DNA from: an uncultured Caldilineales bacterium
GTDB lineage: Bacteria; Chloroflexota; Anaerolineae; JAAEKA01
Reading direction: 5' to 3'
DNA: 64,000 bases
Assembly: GCA_937907455.1 (NCBI GenBank)
Contig: CALESQ010000019.1
Coordinates: 1 to 64,000, forward strand
The position numbers were made by a program, and so were the translations under genes. This document shows, piece by piece, positions 40,751 to 48,171 of the stretch. The notes under the pieces were generated by a model. It saw only the letters and a list, made by a program, of their open reading frames with translations. It searched no databases and had not been told where the DNA came from. Positions within the stretch are counted from its first letter, which is position 1; every line of letters begins with the position of its first letter.

Positions 40751-40827
40751 TGGTATCCCAGACAGGACTCGAACCTGTGGCCTCTTCCTCCGCAGGGAAG
40801 CGCTCTAATCCACTGAGCTACTGGGAC
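40751..40827 (-). tRNA. tRNA-Arg, anticodon GCG
   Basis: The minus strand folds as a complete cloverleaf: acceptor GTCCCAG/CTGGGAT, D stem GCTC/GAGC, anticodon stem CTTCC/GGAAG with loop CTGCGGA, T stem ACAGG/CCTGT with loop TTCGAGT, discriminator A and an encoded CCA (40751-40753). The anticodon GCG reads CGC/CGU directly, where most bacteria use ACG with inosine. Confidence 0.93.
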
Positions 40828-40830
40828 GCA

Positions 40831-40924
<94 letters not shown>

Positions 40925-40977
40925 TTATTCAGTTGTCAGTGAACAGTAAGCATAGCACTGTCGCTGCCTACTGAACA

Positions 40978-41067
<90 letters not shown>

Positions 41068-41099
41068 GGGGTGGATTCCTTTTCCCTCAGGACTTGGCT

Positions 41100-41128
41100 A
41101 TTCTAGCACAGGGGCGCGGTTTAGTCAA
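41100..41128 (-). promoter_or_regulatory. Promoter of the tRNA operon
   Basis: On the minus strand TTGACT (41123-41128), a 17-base spacer and TAGAAT (41100-41105), 32 bases before tRNA-Ser(TGA). Confidence 0.7.
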
Positions 41129-41264
41129 AGTTTCACGGCGCGCGTTGAGGTGCATCAAGTTGCATGAGGAGAGCCAATTCCAGCGTATCTAAACCCCTTG
41201 CGGGCAGGGAGCAGTTCAGAACCCGCTGCTCAAACGATGCCCCTTGCCACCTGGCACTCTCCTT

Positions 41265-41293
41265 TTGCTCCGCATCCTGTTTCATGGTATAGT
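41265..41293 (+). promoter_or_regulatory. Promoter of the SCP2/Fe-ADH genes
   Basis: TTGCTC (41265-41270), a 17-base spacer and TATAGT (41288-41293), 65 bases before the SCP2 ATG. The stretch 41129-41264 shows no gene. Confidence 0.55.
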
Positions 41294-41358
41294 GCAGACA
41301 CCAACCGGCGCGCAACGCAGCGCGTCATCAACGCACCAGCATCAGGAGGTTCTCCCCC

Positions 41359-41763
41359 ATGGCTATTCCTTTTCTGACTGACGAGTGGGCAGCAGCATTT
41401 CAGAGCGCCGTCAACGGCAGCGCCGCCTATAAAGTGGCCGCTGAAACCTGGGAAGGCGACTTCTACTTCATCGGTGAATTAGCCAACGGCAGTCAGCGCG
41501 TGCTGTACCTTGACCTGTGGCATGGCGAATGCCGCAATGCCTATATTGTGGCTAGTGCCAGCGATAAAAGCCCTGAATTTGAAGTCAGCGGCAAGATCGG
41601 CTCCTGGAAAAAGGTTATCGAAAAGAAAACAGACCCCATTCAGGCTTTGATGACCCGTCAGCTCAAGCTCAAAGGCAACATGGCTAAGGTGTTGAAATCT
41701 GTCAAAGCCGCGCAGGAGCTGGTCAACGCGGCCACCCTGGTGTCTACCGAATTCCCCGAATAG
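41359..41763 (+). CDS. SCP2-like sterol-carrier-domain protein
   Basis: A 134-residue single-domain protein with the SCP2 pattern: an F-L-T-D-E-W start, a beta sheet with GSWKKVIEKKTDPIQALMTRQ, and LKLKGNMAKVLKSVKAAQEL at the C-terminus. SCP2 domains hold fatty acyl or other lipid ligands in a hydrophobic tunnel. AGGAGG precedes the ATG. It is followed after 22 bases by an iron alcohol dehydrogenase, so a shared lipid or alcohol substrate is possible but not shown. Confidence 0.88.
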   Translation: MAIPFLTDEWAAAFQSAVNGSAAYKVAAETWEGDFYFIGELANGSQRVLYLDLWHGECRNAYIVASASDKSPEFEVSGKIGSWKKVIEKKTDPIQALMTRQLKLKGNMAKVLKSVKAAQELVNAATLVSTEFPE

Positions 41764-41785
41764 ACGCGCGTCAAGGAGGTTAGCC

Positions 41786-42949
41786 ATGTGGATTTTCAGC
41801 AGTCCCAAGGTTGTGTTCGGTGATGATGCCCTGGAGCATCTGGAGCATCTGCAAGGGAAACGTGCCTTCTTCGTCACCGATGCCAACATGCTGGCCTTTG
41901 GCTTTGTAGAGCGCGTGCAGCAGCGGCTGGCTGTCGCCGGGCTGGACAGCGCGGTTTTCGCCGAGGTCGAACCCAATCCCTCGTTGCAGACCGTGCAGCG
42001 CGCCGCGGCGCTGATGGCCGACTATCAACCCGATTGGATCATTGGTCTGGGGGGCGGTTCCGCTATGGATGCCGCCAAAGCAGCCTGGCTGCTCTACGAA
42101 TGCCCCGATGCCGATCCCGCGGCCATCAATCCGATGGAGGACTATGGTCTGCGCCAGAAAGCGCGGCTGATTGCCATCCCCACCACCTCCGGCACCGGTT
42201 CCGAGGCCACCTGGGCCACGGTGTTGACTGACACCGAGGCCCAAATGAAGCTCTCGATGGGATCGCCGGAACTGCTGCCCGATCTGGCGATTGTCGACTC
42301 CACGCTGGTGATGGGCCTGCCCGCGCGCATCACCGCTGATACCGGCATGGATGTGTTGACGCACGCGGTGGAAGCCTACACCAACACCCTGGCGAACGAC
42401 TTCAGCGATGGCCTGGCACTGAAAGCGGTGCAACTGACCATGCGTTACCTGCCCGTGGCCTACGCTGACGGCTCTGATGCCGAAGCGCGCGGCCACATGC
42501 ACAACGCTGCCGCTATTGCCGGTATCGCCTTCAGCAACGCTATGTTGGGGCTGTCGCATGCCATGGGCCATTCGCTGGGTGCAGTGCTGCATGTGCCGCA
42601 TGGCCGCGCCGTGGGGTTGTTTTTGCCCTATGTGGTCGAGTTCACTGCCAACGGTGGCGGCACGCGCTACGCCGACATTGCCCATTTCCTGCGTCTGCCC
42701 GCTGAAGATGAGGCCGCCGGTGTTGCTGCACTGGCCGCGGCTATCCGCAGCCTCTCTGCTCAGATCAACTTCGCTACGCGGCTGGAAGATCTGGGCATTA
42801 GCCGTGATGCTTTCGAGCAGGCCCTGCCCAAGCTGGTGACCAATGCCGCAGCCGATAACCAGCTTTTCTTCAACCTGCGCTTTGCCGATAACGACGAGCT
42901 GGAAAAGCTCTTCCGCTACGCCTACGAAGGCCGTTCGATTGACTTTTAG
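41786..42949 (+). CDS. Iron-containing alcohol dehydrogenase
   Basis: A 387-residue group III (Fe-ADH) enzyme. The opening FSSPKVVFGDDALEHL, the NAD loop GLGGGSAMDAAKAAW, IPTTSGTGSEAT, the metal-ligand segments DVLTHAVEAYTNTLAND and LGLSHAMGHSLGAVLHVPHGRA are all present. AAGGAGG precedes the ATG. The substrate (butanol, lactaldehyde, 1,3-propanediol and others in the family) cannot be told. Confidence 0.95.
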   Translation: MWIFSSPKVVFGDDALEHLEHLQGKRAFFVTDANMLAFGFVERVQQRLAVAGLDSAVFAEVEPNPSLQTVQRAAALMADYQPDWIIGLGGGSAMDAAKAAWLLYECPDADPAAINPMEDYGLRQKARLIAIPTTSGTGSEATWATVLTDTEAQMKLSMGSPELLPDLAIVDSTLVMGLPARITADTGMDVLTHAVEAYTNTLANDFSDGLALKAVQLTMRYLPVAYADGSDAEARGHMHNAAAIAGIAFSNAMLGLSHAMGHSLGAVLHVPHGRAVGLFLPYVVEFTANGGGTRYADIAHFLRLPAEDEAAGVAALAAAIRSLSAQINFATRLEDLGISRDAFEQALPKLVTNAAADNQLFFNLRFADNDELEKLFRYAYEGRSIDF

Positions 42950-42971
42950 CGGGCTGAGTGCTTTCTGCTGT

Positions 42972-43040
42972 GTAAGGCGTAATCCTCGCAACAAAGGCCC
43001 CTTGCTTCAACCGCCCGCGCGGCTTCGGGTTACGCCTTAC
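42972..43040. repeat. Facing heptamers forming a 14-bp hairpin
   Basis: GTAAGGCGTAATCC (42972-42985) pairs with GGGTTACGCCTTAC (43027-43040) with a single G-T wobble. Each arm is two 7-base words of the GTAANNC type. The 41-base loop is GC-rich. No T-run follows, so it is not an obvious terminator. Confidence 0.8.
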
Positions 43041-43086
43041 CAGACACGAAGGCGGCGTAGTCAGCCCTTTTGCCTGACAAATCCTC

Positions 43087-43959
43087 ATGCCCCCGACGTT
43101 TTCCGGTCCCACCGATCACAAGCTGCCCCTTATCTCCACCGCGACGCGCAGTGAAGAGGTGACAGTGGCAGTCTGGAAACAACGCAAGCGCCTGGGGCTG
43201 GCGCTGTCTGGCGGGGTGGCACGCGGTCGTGCCCATGTCGGTGTGATCGAGGGGCTGCATCAAGCCGGTATTCACGCTGATTTTGTTAGTGGTGTCAGTG
43301 CAGGGGCGCTGGTGGCCGCGGCCTATGCCGCCGGCGTGAGTGTGGCCGGGTTGCGCGATCTGGCTGTGCAACTCACCTGGCCGCGCATTGCCGCGCCCAT
43401 TCTGCCGCTGCCCGGTCGCCGCGGCGCACGACGGCTGGGATTGGTGGATTTCAGCAAGATCGAGCCGTTTTTGATCCGCACCATGGGCGACCCTACGTTC
43501 GATGAGCTGCCCATCCCGCTGGCTATCGGCGCTACCGATTTGGTCACAGGTGAACCGGTGGTAATCACCGATGGCCGCGTGGTTCATGCGGCACGCGCCA
43601 GCGCGTCGGTGCCGGGTATTGTCGCCCCCGCGCGGTGGCGTGGCCGCTTGCTGTGCGATGGCTTTGCCAGTAACAATCTGCTGATCGGCGTGCTGCGCGA
43701 GATGGGGGCCGATGTGGTGGTGGCGGTGAACATCATGCCGCTGGGCCACCGCGTGCCCTCTAACCTGTTTTGGGCGGGCAGCGCGGCGCTTAGTGCGCTG
43801 GTGCTGAAAGCCGGTGATGCACTGGATCAAGCCGATTTCCTGATCGAGCCGGATTTGGCCGAAAGCGACTATCTGTTTCCCCGTACCGAGGATATGCTGG
43901 CCCGCGGCCGCGCGGCTGTGGCTCCGGTGATTGCACCACTCAAAGCACTGTTGGGTTGA
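43087..43959 (+). CDS. Patatin-like phospholipase
   Basis: A 290-residue serine hydrolase of the patatin/RssA group. The oxyanion segment GLALSGGVARGRAHVGVIEGL, nucleophile elbow GVSAG and the Asp of LLCDGFASNN form the Ser-Asp dyad. The family usually reads SGGGARG; here the third Gly is Val. The ATG at 43087 lacks a ribosome site; a GTG at 43165 (VAVWKQRKRLGLALSGG) has AGAGG upstream and may be the true start, since the first 26 residues are not family-like. Confidence 0.88.
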   Translation: MPPTFSGPTDHKLPLISTATRSEEVTVAVWKQRKRLGLALSGGVARGRAHVGVIEGLHQAGIHADFVSGVSAGALVAAAYAAGVSVAGLRDLAVQLTWPRIAAPILPLPGRRGARRLGLVDFSKIEPFLIRTMGDPTFDELPIPLAIGATDLVTGEPVVITDGRVVHAARASASVPGIVAPARWRGRLLCDGFASNNLLIGVLREMGADVVVAVNIMPLGHRVPSNLFWAGSAALSALVLKAGDALDQADFLIEPDLAESDYLFPRTEDMLARGRAAVAPVIAPLKALLG

Positions 43960-43962
43960 TCT

Positions 43963-43991
43963 TTGGTTATCAGCGCGGCTGATGTTATAAT
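43963..43991 (+). promoter_or_regulatory. Promoter of the DedA gene
   Basis: TTGGTT (43963-43968), a 17-base spacer and TATAAT (43986-43991), giving a leader of about 105 bases. Confidence 0.6.
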
Positions 43992-44102
43992 TGTCTTTTC
44001 TAATGGCTGCCACGCGTTGCGGCTTCAAACCCTGCGGCCCCGACGGTTGACAGTGCGGCAAGGCGTGTTGTTGCCAGCCCAGCACAGGTTTTAGAACATC
44101 TT

Positions 44103-44765
44103 ATGGAATTTATTTCTCAACTGATTGACTTTGTTTTGCACGTTGATACCTATCTCAACGATATTATTGTGCAGTATGGTGCGTGGACACTGGTTATTTT
44201 GTTTTTGATTGTTTTCGTTGAAACCGGTGTGGTGGTGATGCCCTTCCTGCCCGGCGACTCGCTGATTTTTGCTGCGGCCACTTTTGCAGCACGCGGCGCG
44301 CTCAATCCCTGGGCGTTGTTTGGTCTGCTTTCACTGGCCGCGGTGTTGGGCGACACTGCCAACTATTGGATCGGTCACCGTATCGGGGCGAAAGCGTATA
44401 CCGGCGAAGTACGCTGGATCAAAAAAGACCACATGGAGCGCACGCGTGCCTTTTTCGACAAACATGGCGGCAAGGCAATCTTTCTGGCACGCTTTGTCCC
44501 CATTGTGCGCACCTTTGCTCCCTTTGTAGCCGGTGTGGGGCAAATGGATTATGGCTTTTTCCTGCGCTGGAACGTTATTGGCGGCATTGCGTGGGTCGCT
44601 ATTTTCACGCTGCTAGGCTACTTCTTCGGTAACATTCCCTTTGTGCAGCATAATTTCGAGTTGGTCATTGTAGCTATCATTGTGATTTCAGTGGTACCGG
44701 CTATCGTTGAGGTCCTCAAGGCCCGCCGCCAGCCGCATCATCCTCAAATCAATCCGGAAGGTTGA
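44103..44765 (+). CDS. DedA-family membrane protein
   Basis: A 220-residue polytopic protein of the DedA/VTT family (undecaprenyl-phosphate or phospholipid flippase-type). Motifs include FVETGVVVMPFLPGDSLIF, a GDTANYWIGHRIG segment, RTRAFFDKHGGKAIFLARFVP-like (here MERTRAFFDKHGGKAIFLAR), and RTFAPFVAGVGQMDY. There are about five hydrophobic segments. The typical Glu of E-T-G and the G-D-S are present. Confidence 0.94.
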   Translation: MEFISQLIDFVLHVDTYLNDIIVQYGAWTLVILFLIVFVETGVVVMPFLPGDSLIFAAATFAARGALNPWALFGLLSLAAVLGDTANYWIGHRIGAKAYTGEVRWIKKDHMERTRAFFDKHGGKAIFLARFVPIVRTFAPFVAGVGQMDYGFFLRWNVIGGIAWVAIFTLLGYFFGNIPFVQHNFELVIVAIIVISVVPAIVEVLKARRQPHHPQINPEG

Positions 44766-44814
44766 GCTGTTTCAGGCTGAACAGCTACTCATTTGCTTTA
44801 GTTCAGGAGGTCCT

Positions 44815-45456
44815 ATGTTAGTCGGCGAACGCATGTCTCATCCGGTTCTCACTGTCTCCCCTGATATGTCGGCATTGGACGCTCAAGCCTTCATGCGCCG
44901 TGAGCACATCCGCCGCGCACCGGTGATTCAAAACGGCAAGCTGGTAGGGATTGTCACCGAGGGCGATCTGCTTAATGCCTCACCCACGCAGGCTACATTG
45001 CTGAGCGTGTGGGAGATCAGCTACCTGGTGAGCAAGATCAAGGTTAGCCAGGTGATGAGCAAAAACGTGACGACCATCAGCGAAGATACGCCCATCGAAG
45101 AGGCGGCGCGTGTGATGATTGACAACAAGGTAGGTGGCCTGCCGGTGACGCTGGATGGCAAGGTGGTAGGTATGATCACCGAAACCGACCTGTTCAAGAT
45201 CATGCTGGAGATGATGGGGGCGCGCCAAACCGGTGTGCGCGTCAGCGTGCTGGTTCCTAACCGTGCCGGTGAGATTGCCGAGCTAAGCAAGGCCATCTAT
45301 GAAAAGGGTGGCAACATCATCGCCCTGGGCACCTTTGCCGGTGATGACCCAAGCACTGCTGAGCTGGCGATCAAGGTGGCCGGTCTGGACGAAGCTGCTT
45401 TGCGCGCGGTGCTGTCCCCGCTGGTGGCTGAGATTCGCGACCTGCGCACCAACTAA
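44815..45456 (+). CDS. CBS-pair and ACT domain protein (AcuB-like)
   Basis: A 213-residue regulatory protein. Two CBS domains (about 1-58, VGERMSHPVLTVSPDMSA; about 78-135, VSQVMSKNVTTISEDTPIE) are followed by an ACT domain (about 140-213, VRVSVLVPNRAGEIAELSK). CBS pairs bind adenosyl nucleotides and ACT domains bind amino acids, so it is probably a ligand sensor. AGGAGG precedes the ATG. The MBL-fold gene follows by 23 bases. Confidence 0.92.
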   Translation: MLVGERMSHPVLTVSPDMSALDAQAFMRREHIRRAPVIQNGKLVGIVTEGDLLNASPTQATLLSVWEISYLVSKIKVSQVMSKNVTTISEDTPIEEAARVMIDNKVGGLPVTLDGKVVGMITETDLFKIMLEMMGARQTGVRVSVLVPNRAGEIAELSKAIYEKGGNIIALGTFAGDDPSTAELAIKVAGLDEAALRAVLSPLVAEIRDLRTN

Positions 45457-45479
45457 CTGTATCCTGGAGGCGCTTTACT

Positions 45480-46115
45480 TTGGAGATTAATTGGTACGGT
45501 CATGCCTGTTTCAGGTTGAAGGACCGCAACCTTGCGGTGGTGTGCGATCCCTACGACAAAACCATCGGCTTGACGCTGCCCAAGCTGAAGGCTGATCTGG
45601 TGACGTTGAGCCATGCCGCTCCCGGTCACAGCTATGCCGAAGGCGTGAAGGAATGGCGCAAGGTCTTCACCGGCCCTGGTGAGTACGAGGTGGATAGTGT
45701 GTTCATCACCGGGGTAGCTAGCACCCACGGCAAAAACGCTGAGGGTCATGCCGACCCAAACACGATCTTCATCTTCGAGTTTCCGGAAATGACCGTGGCA
45801 CACCTGGGCGACCTGGGACATGTGTTGACTCAGGCCCAGGTAGAGGCCATGCCCAACATTGATGTGCTGCTTGTGCCGGTGGGTGGTCGCTACACGTTGG
45901 ATGCTGCCATGGCCGCCGAGGTGATCAGCATCATCGAGCCGCGCATTGTCATCCCCATGCACTATCGCATGGAAGGCACACCAGAGCATCTTGACCCGCT
46001 GGAGCGCTTTCTGAAGGAAATGGGCCTGCCCACGCCGGAACCGGTGAGCACACTGCGCATCACCAAGGCGCAACTGCCTGAAGAAACGCAGATCGTGGTC
46101 ATGGATATTAAATAG
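45480..46115 (+). CDS. Metallo-beta-lactamase-fold protein (UlaG-like) with altered metal motif
   Basis: A 211-residue protein of the beta-lactamase-like UlaG/UPF0173 group: EINWYGHACFRLK at the start, VLLVPVGGRYTLDA and the C-terminal RIVIPMHYR. The metal motif T-H-x-H-x-D-H appears as LSHAAPGHS, lacking the second His and the Asp. TTG at 45480 follows GGAGG at good spacing and is the only start before the first strand. It lies in a row of four plus-strand genes. Confidence 0.88.
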   Translation: MEINWYGHACFRLKDRNLAVVCDPYDKTIGLTLPKLKADLVTLSHAAPGHSYAEGVKEWRKVFTGPGEYEVDSVFITGVASTHGKNAEGHADPNTIFIFEFPEMTVAHLGDLGHVLTQAQVEAMPNIDVLLVPVGGRYTLDAAMAAEVISIIEPRIVIPMHYRMEGTPEHLDPLERFLKEMGLPTPEPVSTLRITKAQLPEETQIVVMDIK

Positions 46116-46117
46116 CC

Positions 46118-46729
46118 ATGCGTACTGTGCTTTTGATCCTGGCTGTGCTGCTGGTGACGGCCTGCGGCCAAAACGCTGCCCAGCCTGCCGTGCCCTCGCC
46201 CGCAGCCGATGGTGCGGCCACGGCGATACCAGCCCAGGCAGCGCCACTCACTGCTGAGGACTATTTTGCTCAGGGCAACGCAGCTTTCGAGCAAGGTCGC
46301 CTTGCCGCCGCTGTCGAGGGGTTTCGTCAGGCTGTCACGCTGGCGCCGCAAGAGGCCGGGTATTGGCACAACCTTGGCGTGGCGCAATACTCTCTCAACG
46401 CGCTGGATGAGGCTCAGGCCAGCTTTGCTCGCGGCCTGGAGCTTGCCCCCAACGATGCCGAGCTTAACTACCTGATGGGCGTGGTGCTGATCCAGTTCGA
46501 GCAACTGGATCAGGCGGCCAGCTATCTTCTTAAAGCCAACGAGCTTGATGCCAAGCTGCCTGAGCCTTATTTCGGCTTGGGTGTACTCTACAAACTGCAA
46601 GGCCAGCGTGCCGAGGCTATTCAGGCGTTTCAAACTTTTCTGGATATCGGCCCCGGTCAGGATGCCAGCGCCATGCAGGTAGCGCAACAAGAGCTGGATG
46701 CGCTGCTGTCTACGTCTCCTACTCCTTGA
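46118..46729 (+). CDS. TPR-repeat lipoprotein
   Basis: A 203-residue lipoprotein. The lipobox LLVTAC places the lipidated Cys at about 16, followed by a Pro/Ala-rich linker and about four TPR units (about 45-185: FAQGNAAFEQGRLAAAVEGF, WHNLGVAQYSLNALDEAQAS and so on). It starts 3 bases after the MBL-fold stop. The role is presumably scaffolding at the outer face of the membrane. Confidence 0.9.
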   Translation: MRTVLLILAVLLVTACGQNAAQPAVPSPAADGAATAIPAQAAPLTAEDYFAQGNAAFEQGRLAAAVEGFRQAVTLAPQEAGYWHNLGVAQYSLNALDEAQASFARGLELAPNDAELNYLMGVVLIQFEQLDQAASYLLKANELDAKLPEPYFGLGVLYKLQGQRAEAIQAFQTFLDIGPGQDASAMQVAQQELDALLSTSPTP

Positions 46730-46754
46730 TCCCCTTACAGAAACGGCGCGATCC

Positions 46755-48038
46755 TTGACTTCTTATTACAACAAGACCACGCTTGCTAACGGTTTACGCA
46801 TCGTAACCATCACCATGCCCCACACTTACTCGGTAGGTGTGGGGTTCTATATGTCTATTGGCTCACGCTATGAGCAGCCGGAAACCGCCGGCGCGGCCCA
46901 CTTTATCGAACATATGTTGTTCAAGGGCACGGCGCGGCGTCCTTCGCCCGAAGCCATTGCCCAGGAAATCGAGGGGCACGGCGGCCTGTTTAATGCCAGT
47001 ACCAGCCAGGAAATGACCGTGCTTTGGGCAAAAATGCAGTATAGCCATCTGACACTGGCGCTGGATGTACTGAGCGATATGCTGCGCCACAGTCTGCTGC
47101 TTGAGGCTGAGGTCGAAAAGGAACGCCGCGTGATCCTGGAAGAGCTGATTTCTTCGCAGGATATCCCCGAAGAGCTGGTGATGCTGGCACTGCACGACCT
47201 GACCTGGCCCAATCACCCGCTGGGGTGGGATGTGGCCGGCACTCCAGCCAGCGTGCAAGGCCTCAGCCGCGCGGCTTTGCTGGATTATCTACAGCACAGC
47301 TATGGCCCGGCCAACACGGTGATCAGCGTGGCCGGCAATGTGCAGCATCAACAGGTGGTGGATCAGGTAGATAGCTTGTTGGGCGATTGGCAGGGGGCGG
47401 CGCAGCCTGCTTTTGTCGCAGCTCCTCCTTTCCCGGCACGCGGGCGGCTGGCTCTGGTTAAGAAAAAGACAGAACAAAGCCACCTGGCTTTGTATTTCCC
47501 CGGTCTGGCGCGCGAACACGAAGACCGCTTTGCTTTGGGACTGCTCAACGTTATTTTGGGCGAGGGGATGAGTTCACGCCTGTTTCTGGAGATCCGTGAA
47601 CGGCTGGGGCTGGCCTATGTCGTGGATTCCTCTGTCAGCTATCTGGCTGATGCCGGAGTCAGCGGCATTTATGCTGCAGTGGCCCCGGGGAACGCTGTGC
47701 AGGCTTTGCGAGCGATTGTGCAGCAAACCGAGCGCCTGCGCCGTGAGCCGGTGGATGCTGCCACTTTGCGCAACGCTAAAGAGTTTATCAAGGGCCGCCT
47801 GTTGCTCAGCCTGGAAGATACCCTGACTGTGGCGGGACGTTTGGGCCGTCAGGAGCTGGCTGGCAGCGACATGCTATCGGTCGAAGACTTGCTGGCGCGT
47901 ATGGATCAGGTGCAAGCTGAGGATATGTTGCGCGTGGCCCAAGCATTGTGGCAGCCGGAACGCGCCTGCCTGGCCGTGGTTGGGCCGCACAAGAAAGCAG
48001 AAGCTAGTGTGTTCAAAGCTGTGTTAAAGGGAGAATGA
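46755..48038 (+). CDS. M16-family zinc peptidase (processing-peptidase-like)
   Basis: A protein of about 427 residues with the inverted zinc motif H-F-I-E-H-M-L-F-K-G-T (about 52-62) and the distal Glu in EVEKERRVILEEL. ATRLTFSNGL-like opening (here TTLANGLRIVT), SIGSRYEQPETAGAAHF and a C-terminal RERLGLAYVVDSS follow the family order. The TTG at 46755 directly precedes the N-terminal strand; no ribosome site is obvious, so the start is less certain than the gene. Confidence 0.93.
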   Translation: MTSYYNKTTLANGLRIVTITMPHTYSVGVGFYMSIGSRYEQPETAGAAHFIEHMLFKGTARRPSPEAIAQEIEGHGGLFNASTSQEMTVLWAKMQYSHLTLALDVLSDMLRHSLLLEAEVEKERRVILEELISSQDIPEELVMLALHDLTWPNHPLGWDVAGTPASVQGLSRAALLDYLQHSYGPANTVISVAGNVQHQQVVDQVDSLLGDWQGAAQPAFVAAPPFPARGRLALVKKKTEQSHLALYFPGLAREHEDRFALGLLNVILGEGMSSRLFLEIRERLGLAYVVDSSVSYLADAGVSGIYAAVAPGNAVQALRAIVQQTERLRREPVDAATLRNAKEFIKGRLLLSLEDTLTVAGRLGRQELAGSDMLSVEDLLARMDQVQAEDMLRVAQALWQPERACLAVVGPHKKAEASVFKAVLKGE

Positions 48039-48171
48039 CCATCGCCTGATTACTGTCAGGTTGAGGGTAACAGGAGGCAGGCGCGGGGTGAATGTTTCCG
48101 CGCGCAGCATCACCCTGGCTGCCGCGGGTCGGGCAATTCCTATCACCGGTGATGACGAAGCGCGGTCTCTC

